Shown here: positions 34,385 through 41,930 of the stretch, in pieces | Position numbering within the stretch: position 1 is the first letter of the stretch | How the letters are laid out: every line of letters starts with the position of its first letter | DNA from: Actinomycetospora endophytica | Lineage (GTDB): Bacteria > Actinomycetota > Actinomycetes > Mycobacteriales > Pseudonocardiaceae | DNA: 46,601 nt | Direction: 5' to 3' | NCBI RefSeq assembly: GCF_021026375.1 | Contig: NZ_JAJNDB010000012.1 | Span: forward strand, 1 to 46,601 | The notes under the pieces: model-generated | Seen by the model: the letters and a program-made list of their open reading frames with translations, nothing else | Told to the model about the DNA's origin: nothing | Databases searched by the model: none | Program-made: the position numbers and the translations under genes

Positions 34385-35035
34385 CTACTGCGCGTCGGGG
34401 CCCTTATCGGCGTCATCGTCGGCGACGGCCGGCATGACCTCGAGCTGGGCCAGCGAGCGCCAGAATCCTGGCGCCACCACAACCACCAGCCCGCCGACCG
34501 AGGCGAACAGCAGACCCGCGGCGGTGTGCAGCCACCACTGCCCGGTCCCGGGGGGATACAGCAGGCCCATCGACATCCACAGCACACCCAACCCGGTCTG
34601 CCCGGTGGCCTGGGGTACGCCGACGCGCACCGACCGCGCGGCATACCAGCCGGCCACCAGGCGCTGCCCCGGCGGGACTTGATCGGGGCGGCCCCGCCGC
34701 AACGCCCTGCTCAGGGCCCGCCGTTGGGCATGGGGCATCTCCGACCACAGTGTCTCCGGCGACCGCCGGCTCCGGACCGACGAGATCTCGAAACCGGGCC
34801 AGATCGGGGAGCTGTAGAAGAAGACCCCGAAACCGAGGATCAGCCCGCCGGCGACGACGACTCCCGTGGCACCCATCGCGACCCACTGCACCGGGCCGCT
34901 GTGTGCGGCAGGAACAACTGACACCACCAGCAGCACCACGATCGTCGCGAGCTCGACCAGTAGCCACCGCCACGACCAGCGCAGCCGCCGAGCCTCCGCT
35001 GCGGAGAGCCCGCCGACGGCGTCGGGTTCGGTCAC
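34385..35035 (-). CDS. Integral membrane protein, unknown function (operon gene 3)
   Basis: GTG 35035 follows GGAAGGGAG. The 216-residue protein has a cytoplasmic helix, two N-terminal membrane helices (LLVELATIVVLLVVSVVPA and WVAMGATGVVVAGGLILGFGVFF), a basic cytoplasmic loop of about 60 residues (QRRALSRALRRGRPDQVPPGQR), then two C-terminal helices and an acidic tail. It is third in a minus-strand unit with 35522-35785 and 35076-35525. No family is recognised. Confidence 0.7.
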   Translation of the reverse strand: MTEPDAVGGLSAAEARRLRWSWRWLLVELATIVVLLVVSVVPAAHSGPVQWVAMGATGVVVAGGLILGFGVFFYSSPIWPGFEISSVRSRRSPETLWSEMPHAQRRALSRALRRGRPDQVPPGQRLVAGWYAARSVRVGVPQATGQTGLGVLWMSMGLLYPPGTGQWWLHTAAGLLFASVGGLVVVVAPGFWRSLAQLEVMPAVADDDADKGPDAQ

Positions 35036-35075
35036 CGAGGCTCCCTTCCTGGTCAGGCGTGCGGGACGTGGACGG

Positions 35076-35525
35076 TCATGTCCGCCCCGCAGCGCCGAGG
35101 ATCAGCCACGCCAGCACCGCAAGCGGGACGATCGCGGCGCCCAGCCGCTGGGCGCGGGCCCACCAGCGCTGTGAGCGGGTCGGGTCCCCCGGCGCCGGCG
35201 CCGGCCAGCGCCACCACCCCCACACCTGGCCCGGGTCGCGCAGGTCGGTCTCGGGGTGGAATCCGTCGTCGAGCCAGCTCCACCAGCCGGCGCGCCGCCG
35301 CCAGGTGCCGCGCGGCGGGGAGGCGTGCGGGCCGGAATGACCGTAGGGCCGGGTGCAGAAGATGCTGTCATCCAACTGGCCGATCGCGGTCCGCGCGTGC
35401 GGGTTTCCCCGCACCCGAGCCTGGTGATCGCACCGGTCCACACCCCCGAGCGCCCACCCCGGCCCCGACCCCTCCCTGGCCACGACCCAGCCCGCGACCG
35501 GCCGGGGCGGCGGCGACCCGCTCAC
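35076..35525 (-). CDS. Trp-rich membrane protein, unknown function (operon gene 2)
   Basis: GTG 35525 overlaps the upstream stop codon (GTGA, 35522-35525). The 149-residue product is rich in Trp, Pro and Arg (GWWSWLDDGFHPETDLRDPGQVWGWWRW). It contains SIFCTRPYGHSGPHASP, a Cys/His cluster, and has one C-terminal membrane helix (AAIVPLAVLAWLILGAA). Coupling to both neighbours suggests a small membrane complex. Confidence 0.55.
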   Translation of the reverse strand: MSGSPPPRPVAGWVVAREGSGPGWALGGVDRCDHQARVRGNPHARTAIGQLDDSIFCTRPYGHSGPHASPPRGTWRRRAGWWSWLDDGFHPETDLRDPGQVWGWWRWPAPAPGDPTRSQRWWARAQRLGAAIVPLAVLAWLILGAAGRT

Positions 35526-35785
35526 CGGTGCAGCCGGCTGGCGGCCCGCTCGCCCCGACGGCGCACCAGCACCACCACCCCCACACTCGCCCAGACCGCT
35601 GCGGCGACCATCAACCCCAGCATCGCCAGCGTGTAGGTCGCGACGGCCGACGAAGGGCCGGTGGAGGGCACCCGGCCCGCCCGGGCAGCCAGGAACGACA
35701 CCACCGCCGCAGCCAGCGCCACCCCGATCGCAGCGCCCACCGCGACGAACACCCCCAGCCCGCGCCGGGTCTGCCACCACCGCAC
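35522..35785 (-). CDS. Two-helix membrane protein, unknown function (operon gene 1)
   Basis: GTG 35785 is preceded by GGGGGAG at 4 bases. The 87-residue product has two membrane helices (GVFVAVGAAIGVALAAAVVSFLAA and YTLAMLGLMVAAAVWASVGVVVLV) and a basic C-terminus (RRRGERAASRLHR). A longer frame to 35950 lacks a ribosome site. It is the first gene of a three-gene unit whose next gene overlaps by 4 bases. Confidence 0.6.
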   Translation of the reverse strand: MRWWQTRRGLGVFVAVGAAIGVALAAAVVSFLAARAGRVPSTGPSSAVATYTLAMLGLMVAAAVWASVGVVVLVRRRGERAASRLHR

Positions 35786-36024
35786 GTCGCTCCCCCGCCA
35801 CGCCCCGCGTGCCCCCGGTTTCCGGGCCGTCCTGAGGTGATCGTGCGCCCTACCCGAACGTTTCTCGAAGATCCCGAATCGTGACCCACAGGCCGGAGAT
35901 CGGCATGGGCAGCGTCCTGCCAAGCGATCGCGGCTGGCGCCTCTGGGCACTACCGCTCCGCAGCGGCATGATCAGCCGGGCGGGAGCAGTCTGTAGCGAC
36001 GCCAAACGGGACCAAATATGAGTC

Positions 36025-36183
36025 GTGGCGGCCTTGGCCCATCGCGGCGTCTCGCGGGACAAGCCCGACGCCGGTGACCTGACGCCAACGAAGCGTCAGC
36101 GGGCCCGGCACACGATGTTTCTTGCTCATATCGAGCAGGCCGGAGTGGCCGGCCCGCCGCGCGAGACACCGGACTCACCTTGA
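36025..36183 (+). CDS. Short ORF (52 residues) overlapping the next small gene
   Basis: GTG 36025 to TGA 36181-36183 encodes 52 residues containing DLTPTKRQRARHTMFLAHIEQAG, a basic amphipathic stretch. The stop codon overlaps a TTG start of the next ORF (TTGA), an arrangement seen in translational coupling. No family is recognised; it could also be the tail of a decayed gene. Confidence 0.3.
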   Translation: MAALAHRGVSRDKPDAGDLTPTKRQRARHTMFLAHIEQAGVAGPPRETPDSP

Positions 36184-36371
36184 ACGAGAACATCGCCGAG
36201 CTGCACCGCCGCATCAGGAGCAACCCCAGCCAGATGGCCGCGCAGGAGCTGCCCAGTCGCCTGCAGAGCACGCCCGCCGTGTTCTGCCACACCGAGCGCG
36301 GGCCGGTGTGCGAGGTCTGCGGGACCGGACCGTTCGTCGATGACGACGCGGAGACCAGCCACCGCGCGTAG
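36180..36371 (+). CDS. Small CxxC-containing protein (63 residues)
   Basis: TTG 36180 overlaps the previous stop. Third codon positions are almost all G or C, which supports real coding. The product starts with a helix (NENIAELHRRIRSNPSQMAAQE) and has FCHTERGPVCEVCGTG, giving C...CxxC that could bind zinc, then an acidic end. The TTG start is chosen for the TTGA overlap and because no upstream in-frame ATG or GTG was evident. Function unknown. Confidence 0.45.
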   Translation: MNENIAELHRRIRSNPSQMAAQELPSRLQSTPAVFCHTERGPVCEVCGTGPFVDDDAETSHRA

Positions 36372-36725
36372 CACTGGACGTTCCCGCGTGGCGCCTGAGC
36401 CGTCAGCCGGTCAGCTCCGGGTCGACCAGCCCGTTCGGGACCATCAGCTCGATGTCCATGTCAAGCACGGGCGGCGTGGCTCGCCGCGCCGCCCGCAGGT
36501 CGGCGCGCATCGACTCGGTTGCGGCTTCTGATCCGTAGTTACGTGCCTACCGCATGCATGCCGGGTTTGATGGGCAACGGTGGGCATCACAGGTGATCGT
36601 TTGGGCATGACGGGCGATGGTGGGAAGCAGTTCGTGGATCAGATCGTGGATCGAGATCAACTGGAGATCGCCACGACCCGGGGTTCACGTCTCGGCCGCT
36701 TGCCGCCCCGGGGTGATCGCACCGC
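36372..36725. other. Intergenic region between the small ORFs and the MoaD-like gene
   Basis: A 35-residue minus-strand ORF (36403-36510) ending LMVPNGLVDPELTG is the only protein-like element, and its upstream frame is closed by a stop. Short repeats such as CGTGGATC (36641-36657) are present. Nothing else is recognised. Confidence 0.3.
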
Positions 36726-37016
36726 TCATCCGCCGGCGGACGGCGGCAGCACGTCGAGGACCGCCCCGTCATCGACGGCTACAGAGCGCTCGTGCACCGC
36801 GACTTTGTCGAGCAGGAAGCTCGACGCCGCGAGGACACGTGCCAGCGCGTCACCATGGGTCGCGGTGAGGGTGGCAACGAGGTCGTCGACGGATGTCCCG
36901 GGAGCCAGCGCGACCCGCTCAGACGGGGTGCCGGCCGCGGCCTTCGCGCCACCGAAGTACCGCACCGTCGCGTGACCGCACCACAGTGCACCGGTGTTCT
37001 GCGTTTCGCACCACAC
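36726..37016 (-). CDS. MoaD/ThiS-family sulfur carrier (molybdopterin synthase small subunit-like)
   Basis: The ORF encodes 96 residues. From about residue 17 it reads VRYFGGAKAAAGTPSERVAL, then a helix (VDDLVATLTATHG) and DGAVLDVLPPSAGG. The beta-grasp pattern and the C-terminal Gly-Gly, which is thiocarboxylated or adenylated in this family, identify a MoaD-type protein. The first 16 residues (with two Cys and two Trp) are atypical, the GTG 37016 start lacks a well-placed ribosome site, and translation may begin at the GTG of VRYF. No moaE or other cofactor gene is nearby. It follows the amidohydrolase by 75 bases and might be co-transcribed with the catabolic operon. Confidence 0.7.
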   Translation of the reverse strand: MWCETQNTGALWCGHATVRYFGGAKAAAGTPSERVALAPGTSVDDLVATLTATHGDALARVLAASSFLLDKVAVHERSVAVDDGAVLDVLPPSAGG

Positions 37017-37091
37017 CCCGCACGACGGCAGCCCCGGGCTCCGGCAGCGGTTTCCGGCGAACGACGGCGGGACATCGCGTCTCGCCGGTGC

Positions 37092-38054
37092 TCACCGGGC
37101 GAGGCGTGGGAAGAGCGTCGCTGCGTTGGTGCGGTCGATTGCCGAGCTGGCCGAGGGGTCGGCTGCACCGCTGGTGAGGTATTTGTCGAGTCCGTCGGTG
37201 AAGTAGGTGACCGCGCTGGCCGGGGCGAAGGGCCAGTCGCTGCCGTAGAGGATGTGGTCGGGGCGGGCGAAGGCGAGCAGCGAGGGCAGGGCGGAAGGGC
37301 TGCCGGACAGGGCGGTGTCGTAGTAGAAGGTGCGGAAGTCCTCGAGGACGTCGGTGATGTCGCGGCCGGCTTCGAGGGCCATGCCGGTGGCCATGCGGTG
37401 GGCGGCGTAGGGCACGAATCCGCCGGCGTGGGAGAGGATCATCCGGAGGTTCGGGTGGCGGGCGACGACGCCGTTGCGGACCAGGAGAAATGCGGCGCGC
37501 GAGGTGTCGAGCAGGAAGTCCGCGGCGAAGGGCGGAATGCCGTCGACGGGCGCGGCGGGCAGGTCGGCGGGGTGGATGAAGACCACGAGGTTGCGGCGGG
37601 CGAGTTCGGCCATGACCGGGTCGAACGCCGGTTCGCCGAGGTAGGTGCCCTGGTGGTTGGCCAGGAGCACCACGCCGTCGGCGTGCAGGTCGTCGTCGGC
37701 GTGGGCGATGGCTTCGAGGGCGGCGTCGACGTCGGGCAGCGGCACCGAGGCGAACATCCCGAACCGCTCGGGTCGGTCCTTGACCAGTTCGGCGTGGGCG
37801 TCGTTGAGCCGGACGGTGAGCTCGCGGGCTTCGACGGGGTCGCCCAGGTGGGTGCCGGGGGTGGAGAGCGAGAGAACGCCGGTTGCGATGCGGTGCTCGT
37901 CCATCATCGCGATTGCAGCCTCGGGGCTCCAGTCCGGCAATGCCCGCCCGCCGGCTTCGGCGATGCCGTGTCGCCGGAGGGCGGAGAGGTAGTTGCCAGG
38001 GAGCAGGTGCTGGTGGACATCGATGCGACCGGTGGCCGCGTCGGGCGCGTTCAT
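37092..38054 (-). CDS. Amidohydrolase-2 family metal-dependent hydrolase/decarboxylase (ACMSD-like)
   Basis: The 320-residue protein from ATG 38054 (GAGGAG upstream) begins with the metal motif IDVHQHLLPG, then FIHPADLP, ILSHAGGFVPY and YGSDWPF, the four blocks expected in the PF04909 TIM-barrel family. That family includes 2-amino-3-carboxymuconate semialdehyde decarboxylase and related decarboxylases and hydrolases. Position at the end of the catabolic operon suggests that it decarboxylates or hydrolyses a ring or ring-cleavage product. The chemistry cannot be chosen from sequence alone. Confidence 0.88.
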   Translation of the reverse strand: MNAPDAATGRIDVHQHLLPGNYLSALRRHGIAEAGGRALPDWSPEAAIAMMDEHRIATGVLSLSTPGTHLGDPVEARELTVRLNDAHAELVKDRPERFGMFASVPLPDVDAALEAIAHADDDLHADGVVLLANHQGTYLGEPAFDPVMAELARRNLVVFIHPADLPAAPVDGIPPFAADFLLDTSRAAFLLVRNGVVARHPNLRMILSHAGGFVPYAAHRMATGMALEAGRDITDVLEDFRTFYYDTALSGSPSALPSLLAFARPDHILYGSDWPFAPASAVTYFTDGLDKYLTSGAADPSASSAIDRTNAATLFPRLAR

Positions 38055-38133
38055 GCTGTTCTCCTCGCTCTGGTCGATGTCGCTCCGAGCGCCGGTGCGG
38101 CGACGGCGCCGCCAGCGGTGCCAGCGGTGGCGG

Positions 38134-40101
38134 TCACGGTTCGGCGCGATCGGCGAAAGCGCGGATCGCGGCGTAGTCGTTGACCGAGTCCGGGCTGATT
38201 ACTTCGCTCACCGGGTGGCCGCGAAGGATCTTCTTGATGGGCGTCTCGAGCTTCTTGCCGGTGAGGGTGCGGGGCACGGCGGGGACAGCGTCGATCGTGT
38301 CGGGGACGTGCCGGGGAGAGAGCTGTTCGCGGAGTGCCCGGCGAATTCGGGCGCGTAGGGCGTCGCCGAGGTCGGCTCGGTCGCCGAGTACGAGGAACAG
38401 CATGAGCCGGCCCGGGCCGCCGTCGCGGTCCTCGAGGTGGACGACGAGGCTGTCGTCGATCTCGGGGAGCTCTTCGACCACGGTGTAGAACTCGGCGGTG
38501 CCGAGCCGTACTCCGCCGCGGTTGAGGGTGGCATCGGAGCGTCCGCTAATGACGAAGCTGCGGTGCGGAGAGACGGTGACCCAGTCGCCGTGGCACCAGA
38601 TGCCGGGATAGGTCTCGAAGTAGGTCGACCGGTAGCGCCGGTCGTCGGGGTCGTTCCAGAACCGCACGGGCATCGAGGGCATCGGCTCGCGGATCACCAG
38701 TTCGCCGAGGCTGCCGATGACTTCCCGGCCATCGGGGTCGAAGGCGGCGGCGTCCACGCCGAGGCAGGGTCCGGCCAGTTCGCCGCGGTAGACCGGCAGC
38801 CACGGAGAGCCGCCGATGAAGCCGGAGCAGATGTCGGTGCCGCCGCTCATCGGGTTGATCAGCAGGTCCGGTCCGAGCTGATGCGCGACCCAGTCGAAGC
38901 CGGTCCCGGGCAGTGGGGCACCGGTGACGCCCAGGGTGAGCAGCGAGGACAGGTCGAGGTCTCGGGCGGGTTCGACGCCGGCGCTGCGGCAGGCCATGAG
39001 ATAGCCGGGGCTGGTGCCGAGCAGTGTCGCTCGGGTGGCGGCGGCGATGCGCCACTGCTCGAGCAGGTCGGGGTAGGTGGGGTTGCCGTCGACGAGCACG
39101 ATGGTCGCTGCGTGCAGCAGGCCCGAGACGAGGACGTTCCACATCATCCACGCGGTGGTGGTGAACCAGAGGAAGCGGTCACCGGGCTGGGTGTCCATGC
39201 CCAGGGCGTGGCTCTTGAGGTGCTCGAGCAGGATGCCGCCGTGCCCGTGCACGATCGCTTTGGGCAGCCCGGTGGTGCCGGAGGAGAACAGCACGTAGAG
39301 CGGGTGATCGAACGGGACGGCGTCGAAGGTCAGCGGCGCGGTCTGCGCGGTGAGTTCGTCCCAGTCGAGGGCGTCGGCCACGCGGTGGGGTCCATAGGGC
39401 ACTCCCACGACGTGTTCGACGGTGGGTAGGCCGGCGCGGATGGCGGCGACGTCGGAGGTCTTGTCGATGTTCTTGTCGCCGTAGCGGTAGCCGCCGATGG
39501 TGATCAGGACGGTGGGTTCGATCTGGGCGAAGCGGTCGATCACGCTGCGGGCGCCGAACTCGGGCGCACACGAGGCCCAGGTCGCGCCGAGCGAGGCGCA
39601 GGCGAGGAACGCGACCAGGGTCTCGGGGATGTTGGGCAGGTAAGCCACGACGCGGTCGCCGCGGGTCACGCCGCAGCGTTGCAGCCCGGCGCGGGCCCGG
39701 GCGACCTGCTCGGCGAGCTCACCGAAGGTCAAGGTGACCGGGTCGCGGGTCTGGGAGTGGGCGATCACCGCGACCTGGTCGGTGTCGTCCGGACCGCCCA
39801 GCATGTGTTCGGCGTAGTTCAGGTGTGCGCCCGGGAACCACTGCGCGCCGGGCATGTCCCGGGCGCCCAGGACGGTGTCGTAGTTGCCGCGGACACCGAA
39901 GTAGTCCCAGATCGAGGACCAGAAGCCTTCGAGGTCGCTCACCGACCATGTCCACAGCTGCTGGTAGTCATCGAAGGTCAGTCCGCGTTTGGTGGCCAGC
40001 CACCGCACGTAGTGGCCGATCCCGGTGGCGTCGAGGACGTCGTCGGCCGGGACGCGCAGCACCGTTGCCGGGCTGGTGGCCGGAGGTTCGGGTTCAGCCA
40101 T
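38134..40101 (-). CDS. Acetoacetyl-CoA synthetase (acetoacetate-CoA ligase)
   Basis: The 655-residue product fits the usual length of about 650. The N-terminal ACAS_N-like part contains DLEGFWSSIWDYF. The adenylation signature reads LFSSGTTGLPKAIVHGHGG, followed by WMMWNVLVSGL, a motif typical of acetoacetate-CoA ligases. STYFETYPGIWCHGDW and RSDATLNRGGVRLG precede the C-terminal subdomain, whose catalytic lysine lies in RTLTGKKLETPIKK. It activates acetoacetate to acetoacetyl-CoA with ATP. ATG 40101 overlaps the upstream stop by 8 bases. In this operon it probably captures acetoacetate, or a related beta-keto acid, released from the substrate. Confidence 0.88.
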   Translation of the reverse strand: MAEPEPPATSPATVLRVPADDVLDATGIGHYVRWLATKRGLTFDDYQQLWTWSVSDLEGFWSSIWDYFGVRGNYDTVLGARDMPGAQWFPGAHLNYAEHMLGGPDDTDQVAVIAHSQTRDPVTLTFGELAEQVARARAGLQRCGVTRGDRVVAYLPNIPETLVAFLACASLGATWASCAPEFGARSVIDRFAQIEPTVLITIGGYRYGDKNIDKTSDVAAIRAGLPTVEHVVGVPYGPHRVADALDWDELTAQTAPLTFDAVPFDHPLYVLFSSGTTGLPKAIVHGHGGILLEHLKSHALGMDTQPGDRFLWFTTTAWMMWNVLVSGLLHAATIVLVDGNPTYPDLLEQWRIAAATRATLLGTSPGYLMACRSAGVEPARDLDLSSLLTLGVTGAPLPGTGFDWVAHQLGPDLLINPMSGGTDICSGFIGGSPWLPVYRGELAGPCLGVDAAAFDPDGREVIGSLGELVIREPMPSMPVRFWNDPDDRRYRSTYFETYPGIWCHGDWVTVSPHRSFVISGRSDATLNRGGVRLGTAEFYTVVEELPEIDDSLVVHLEDRDGGPGRLMLFLVLGDRADLGDALRARIRRALREQLSPRHVPDTIDAVPAVPRTLTGKKLETPIKKILRGHPVSEVISPDSVNDYAAIRAFADRAEP

Positions 40102-41065
40102 CGTCGTGGGCGCCGGTCATGAGCTCGGCCAGGTCGTCGGGCTGGAGGAACGACGGCGGCGGTGGCGGCCCCCAGGAGTAGAGACTCTTCTCGCCGGCCA
40201 CGACGCCGGGCTCCCAGATCTGGTCGTCGGGGATGCAGTCGATGTCGGAGTAGTACTCGGAGAAGTTCCCGGCCGGGTCGCGCAGGTACCAGAAGAAGTT
40301 CGAGCCGATGTAGTGGCGGCCCAGCCCCCAGGTGTGTCGTTCGGGGTGGTTCTCCAGCATCGCCGTGGCGCCGCGCCCGACCTCGTCGACGTCGTCGACC
40401 TCCCAGGATGTGTGGTGCAGGAAGCCGACCGGGGCCTGCTGGACCAGGACGTTGTGGTGGTCGGTGGAACACCGCAGGAACGAGGCCAGCCCGGGGGCTT
40501 CGTCGCTGACCTTGAAGCCCAGTCCCTGGGTGAAGAACCGTTGGGTAGCGTTCTGGTCGACCGATCCGAATACGACGTGTCCGAGCTTGCGGGGGCGGAC
40601 CGGGTCGGGCCGCAGGATCCCCGGGGCTCGCACCCCGGCCCGCCGGGCATCGCCGGGGGCGTTGTAGGGCGGGGTCGGGGTCGTGGCCTGCTGGATGCGG
40701 GGCGCGACCGAGACGACCACGTGCAGTGCGGTGGCCGGATCGACCGCGCGCAGGGTGTCGCCCTCCCGGCGCGCCTCGATCTCGAGGCGGCCCAGTGACG
40801 CGGCGATGCGGTCCAGGTCGTTCGGGTCATCGACTCCCACGCCCAACGACATCAGGCGCCGTCGGGAGCTGTGGCGCACCTCGAGTTGCCGGCCGCCGTC
40901 GGCGGTGGCGAAGCGGTGGGCGGCGTCCGGGCCCGGGGAGGGGACGGTCTCGCCGTAGACCGAGGCGACGTCGCTGGGCTGGAGTCCGAACTCGGTGTAG
41001 TAGCTGGCGGTCTCGGCGACGTTCGGGACGCCGATGACGATGTCGGTGAGGCGGTGCAGGCCCAT
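40094..41065 (-). CDS. Two-domain VOC-family protein, extradiol dioxygenase-like
   Basis: The 323-residue protein has two vicinal-oxygen-chelate modules. The C-terminal module keeps the extradiol metal ligands: His in GHVVFGS, His in HHTSWEVDD and Glu in NFSEYYSD. The last block reads WYLRDPAGNFSEYY, as in catechol 2,3-dioxygenase-type enzymes. The N-terminal module begins TDIVIGVPNVAETASYYTEFGL. GAGAGGA precedes ATG 41065. It sits between a FAH-family hydrolase and acetoacetyl-CoA synthetase, consistent with ring cleavage of a hydroxylated aromatic. Dioxygenase rather than isomerase function is an inference from the ligand set and context. Confidence 0.85.
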   Translation of the reverse strand: MGLHRLTDIVIGVPNVAETASYYTEFGLQPSDVASVYGETVPSPGPDAAHRFATADGGRQLEVRHSSRRRLMSLGVGVDDPNDLDRIAASLGRLEIEARREGDTLRAVDPATALHVVVSVAPRIQQATTPTPPYNAPGDARRAGVRAPGILRPDPVRPRKLGHVVFGSVDQNATQRFFTQGLGFKVSDEAPGLASFLRCSTDHHNVLVQQAPVGFLHHTSWEVDDVDEVGRGATAMLENHPERHTWGLGRHYIGSNFFWYLRDPAGNFSEYYSDIDCIPDDQIWEPGVVAGEKSLYSWGPPPPPSFLQPDDLAELMTGAHDDG

Positions 41066-41078
41066 CTCGCTGGTCCTC

Positions 41079-41918
41079 TCAGGCCGCTACGAGCCGGTGA
41101 CGCATGGTGCCGATGCCCTCGATGGTGGTCGTCAGTTCGTCACCATCGGTCAGGAACCGTTTCGGGTTCCGGGCGCCCCCGACCCCGGCCGGGGTTCCGG
41201 TGAAGATGAGGTCGCCGGGCAGCAGCAGCAGCACGGCGGAGAGCCGCGCGACCAGCTCGGGGACCGAGAAGATGAGATCGGACGTGCGACCCTTCTGCAT
41301 CGACTCCCCGTTGACGCCGCAGCTCAGCGCGATGTCGTCGCGGTTCGAGAACTCCTCAGGGGTCACGATCCACGGACCGGTGGGTCCGAAGCCGGGGAAG
41401 GACTTCCCGAGGCTGAACTGGGGGGCCGGGCCCTCCAGCTGCACGGTGCGTTCGGAGAGGTCCTGCCCGGCGGTGAGACCGGCGATGTGCTCCCAGCCCT
41501 GTGAGGTGGGGACGTTGCGGGCCGGGCGTCCGATCACGGCGACCAGCTCCACCTCCCAGTCGACCGTCAGGCCGGGCAGCGCGATGTCGCCGGAGGGGCC
41601 GGTCAACGAGGACACGAATTTGGTGAAGACCGGCGGTGAGGTGGGCAGGTCGAGACCCGCCTCGGCGGCGTGGTCGCGGTAGTTCAGGCCGATACCGAAG
41701 ATCTGAGCGGGCGCCGGGACGGGAGCTCGCAGGTCGGCCAGGTCGAAGTCCTGGGCGCGGCTGATGTCTGCCGAGGCCGCCCACTCTCCGAACTCCTGCC
41801 ACCGGGGGTAGATCGCCTGCGGGTCGGACGAGAAGAGCCCGCCGCTGGCCGATTCGACGTCGAGGGCTCTGTCGTCGACGACGAGGACGAGTCGGTCTCT
41901 GAGATTGGCGATGCGCAT
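41079..41918 (-). CDS. Fumarylacetoacetate hydrolase (FAH) family protein
   Basis: The 279-residue protein has a short N-terminal domain and a FAH catalytic domain from about residue 70: IFGIGLNYRDHAAEAG, PPVFTKFVSS, VDWEVELVAVIG (metal-binding acidic residues), NGESMQKGRTSDLIF and LPGDLIFTGTPAGVG. These are the standard blocks of the fumarylpyruvate and acylpyruvate hydrolase branch. ATG 41918 lies 12 bases after the monooxygenase stop. Family reactions cleave or hydrate ring-fission products; release of a keto acid would fit the acetoacetyl-CoA synthetase two genes downstream. Confidence 0.9.
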   Translation of the reverse strand: MRIANLRDRLVLVVDDRALDVESASGGLFSSDPQAIYPRWQEFGEWAASADISRAQDFDLADLRAPVPAPAQIFGIGLNYRDHAAEAGLDLPTSPPVFTKFVSSLTGPSGDIALPGLTVDWEVELVAVIGRPARNVPTSQGWEHIAGLTAGQDLSERTVQLEGPAPQFSLGKSFPGFGPTGPWIVTPEEFSNRDDIALSCGVNGESMQKGRTSDLIFSVPELVARLSAVLLLLPGDLIFTGTPAGVGGARNPKRFLTDGDELTTTIEGIGTMRHRLVAA

Positions 41919-41930
41919 GCTGTCGGCTCC

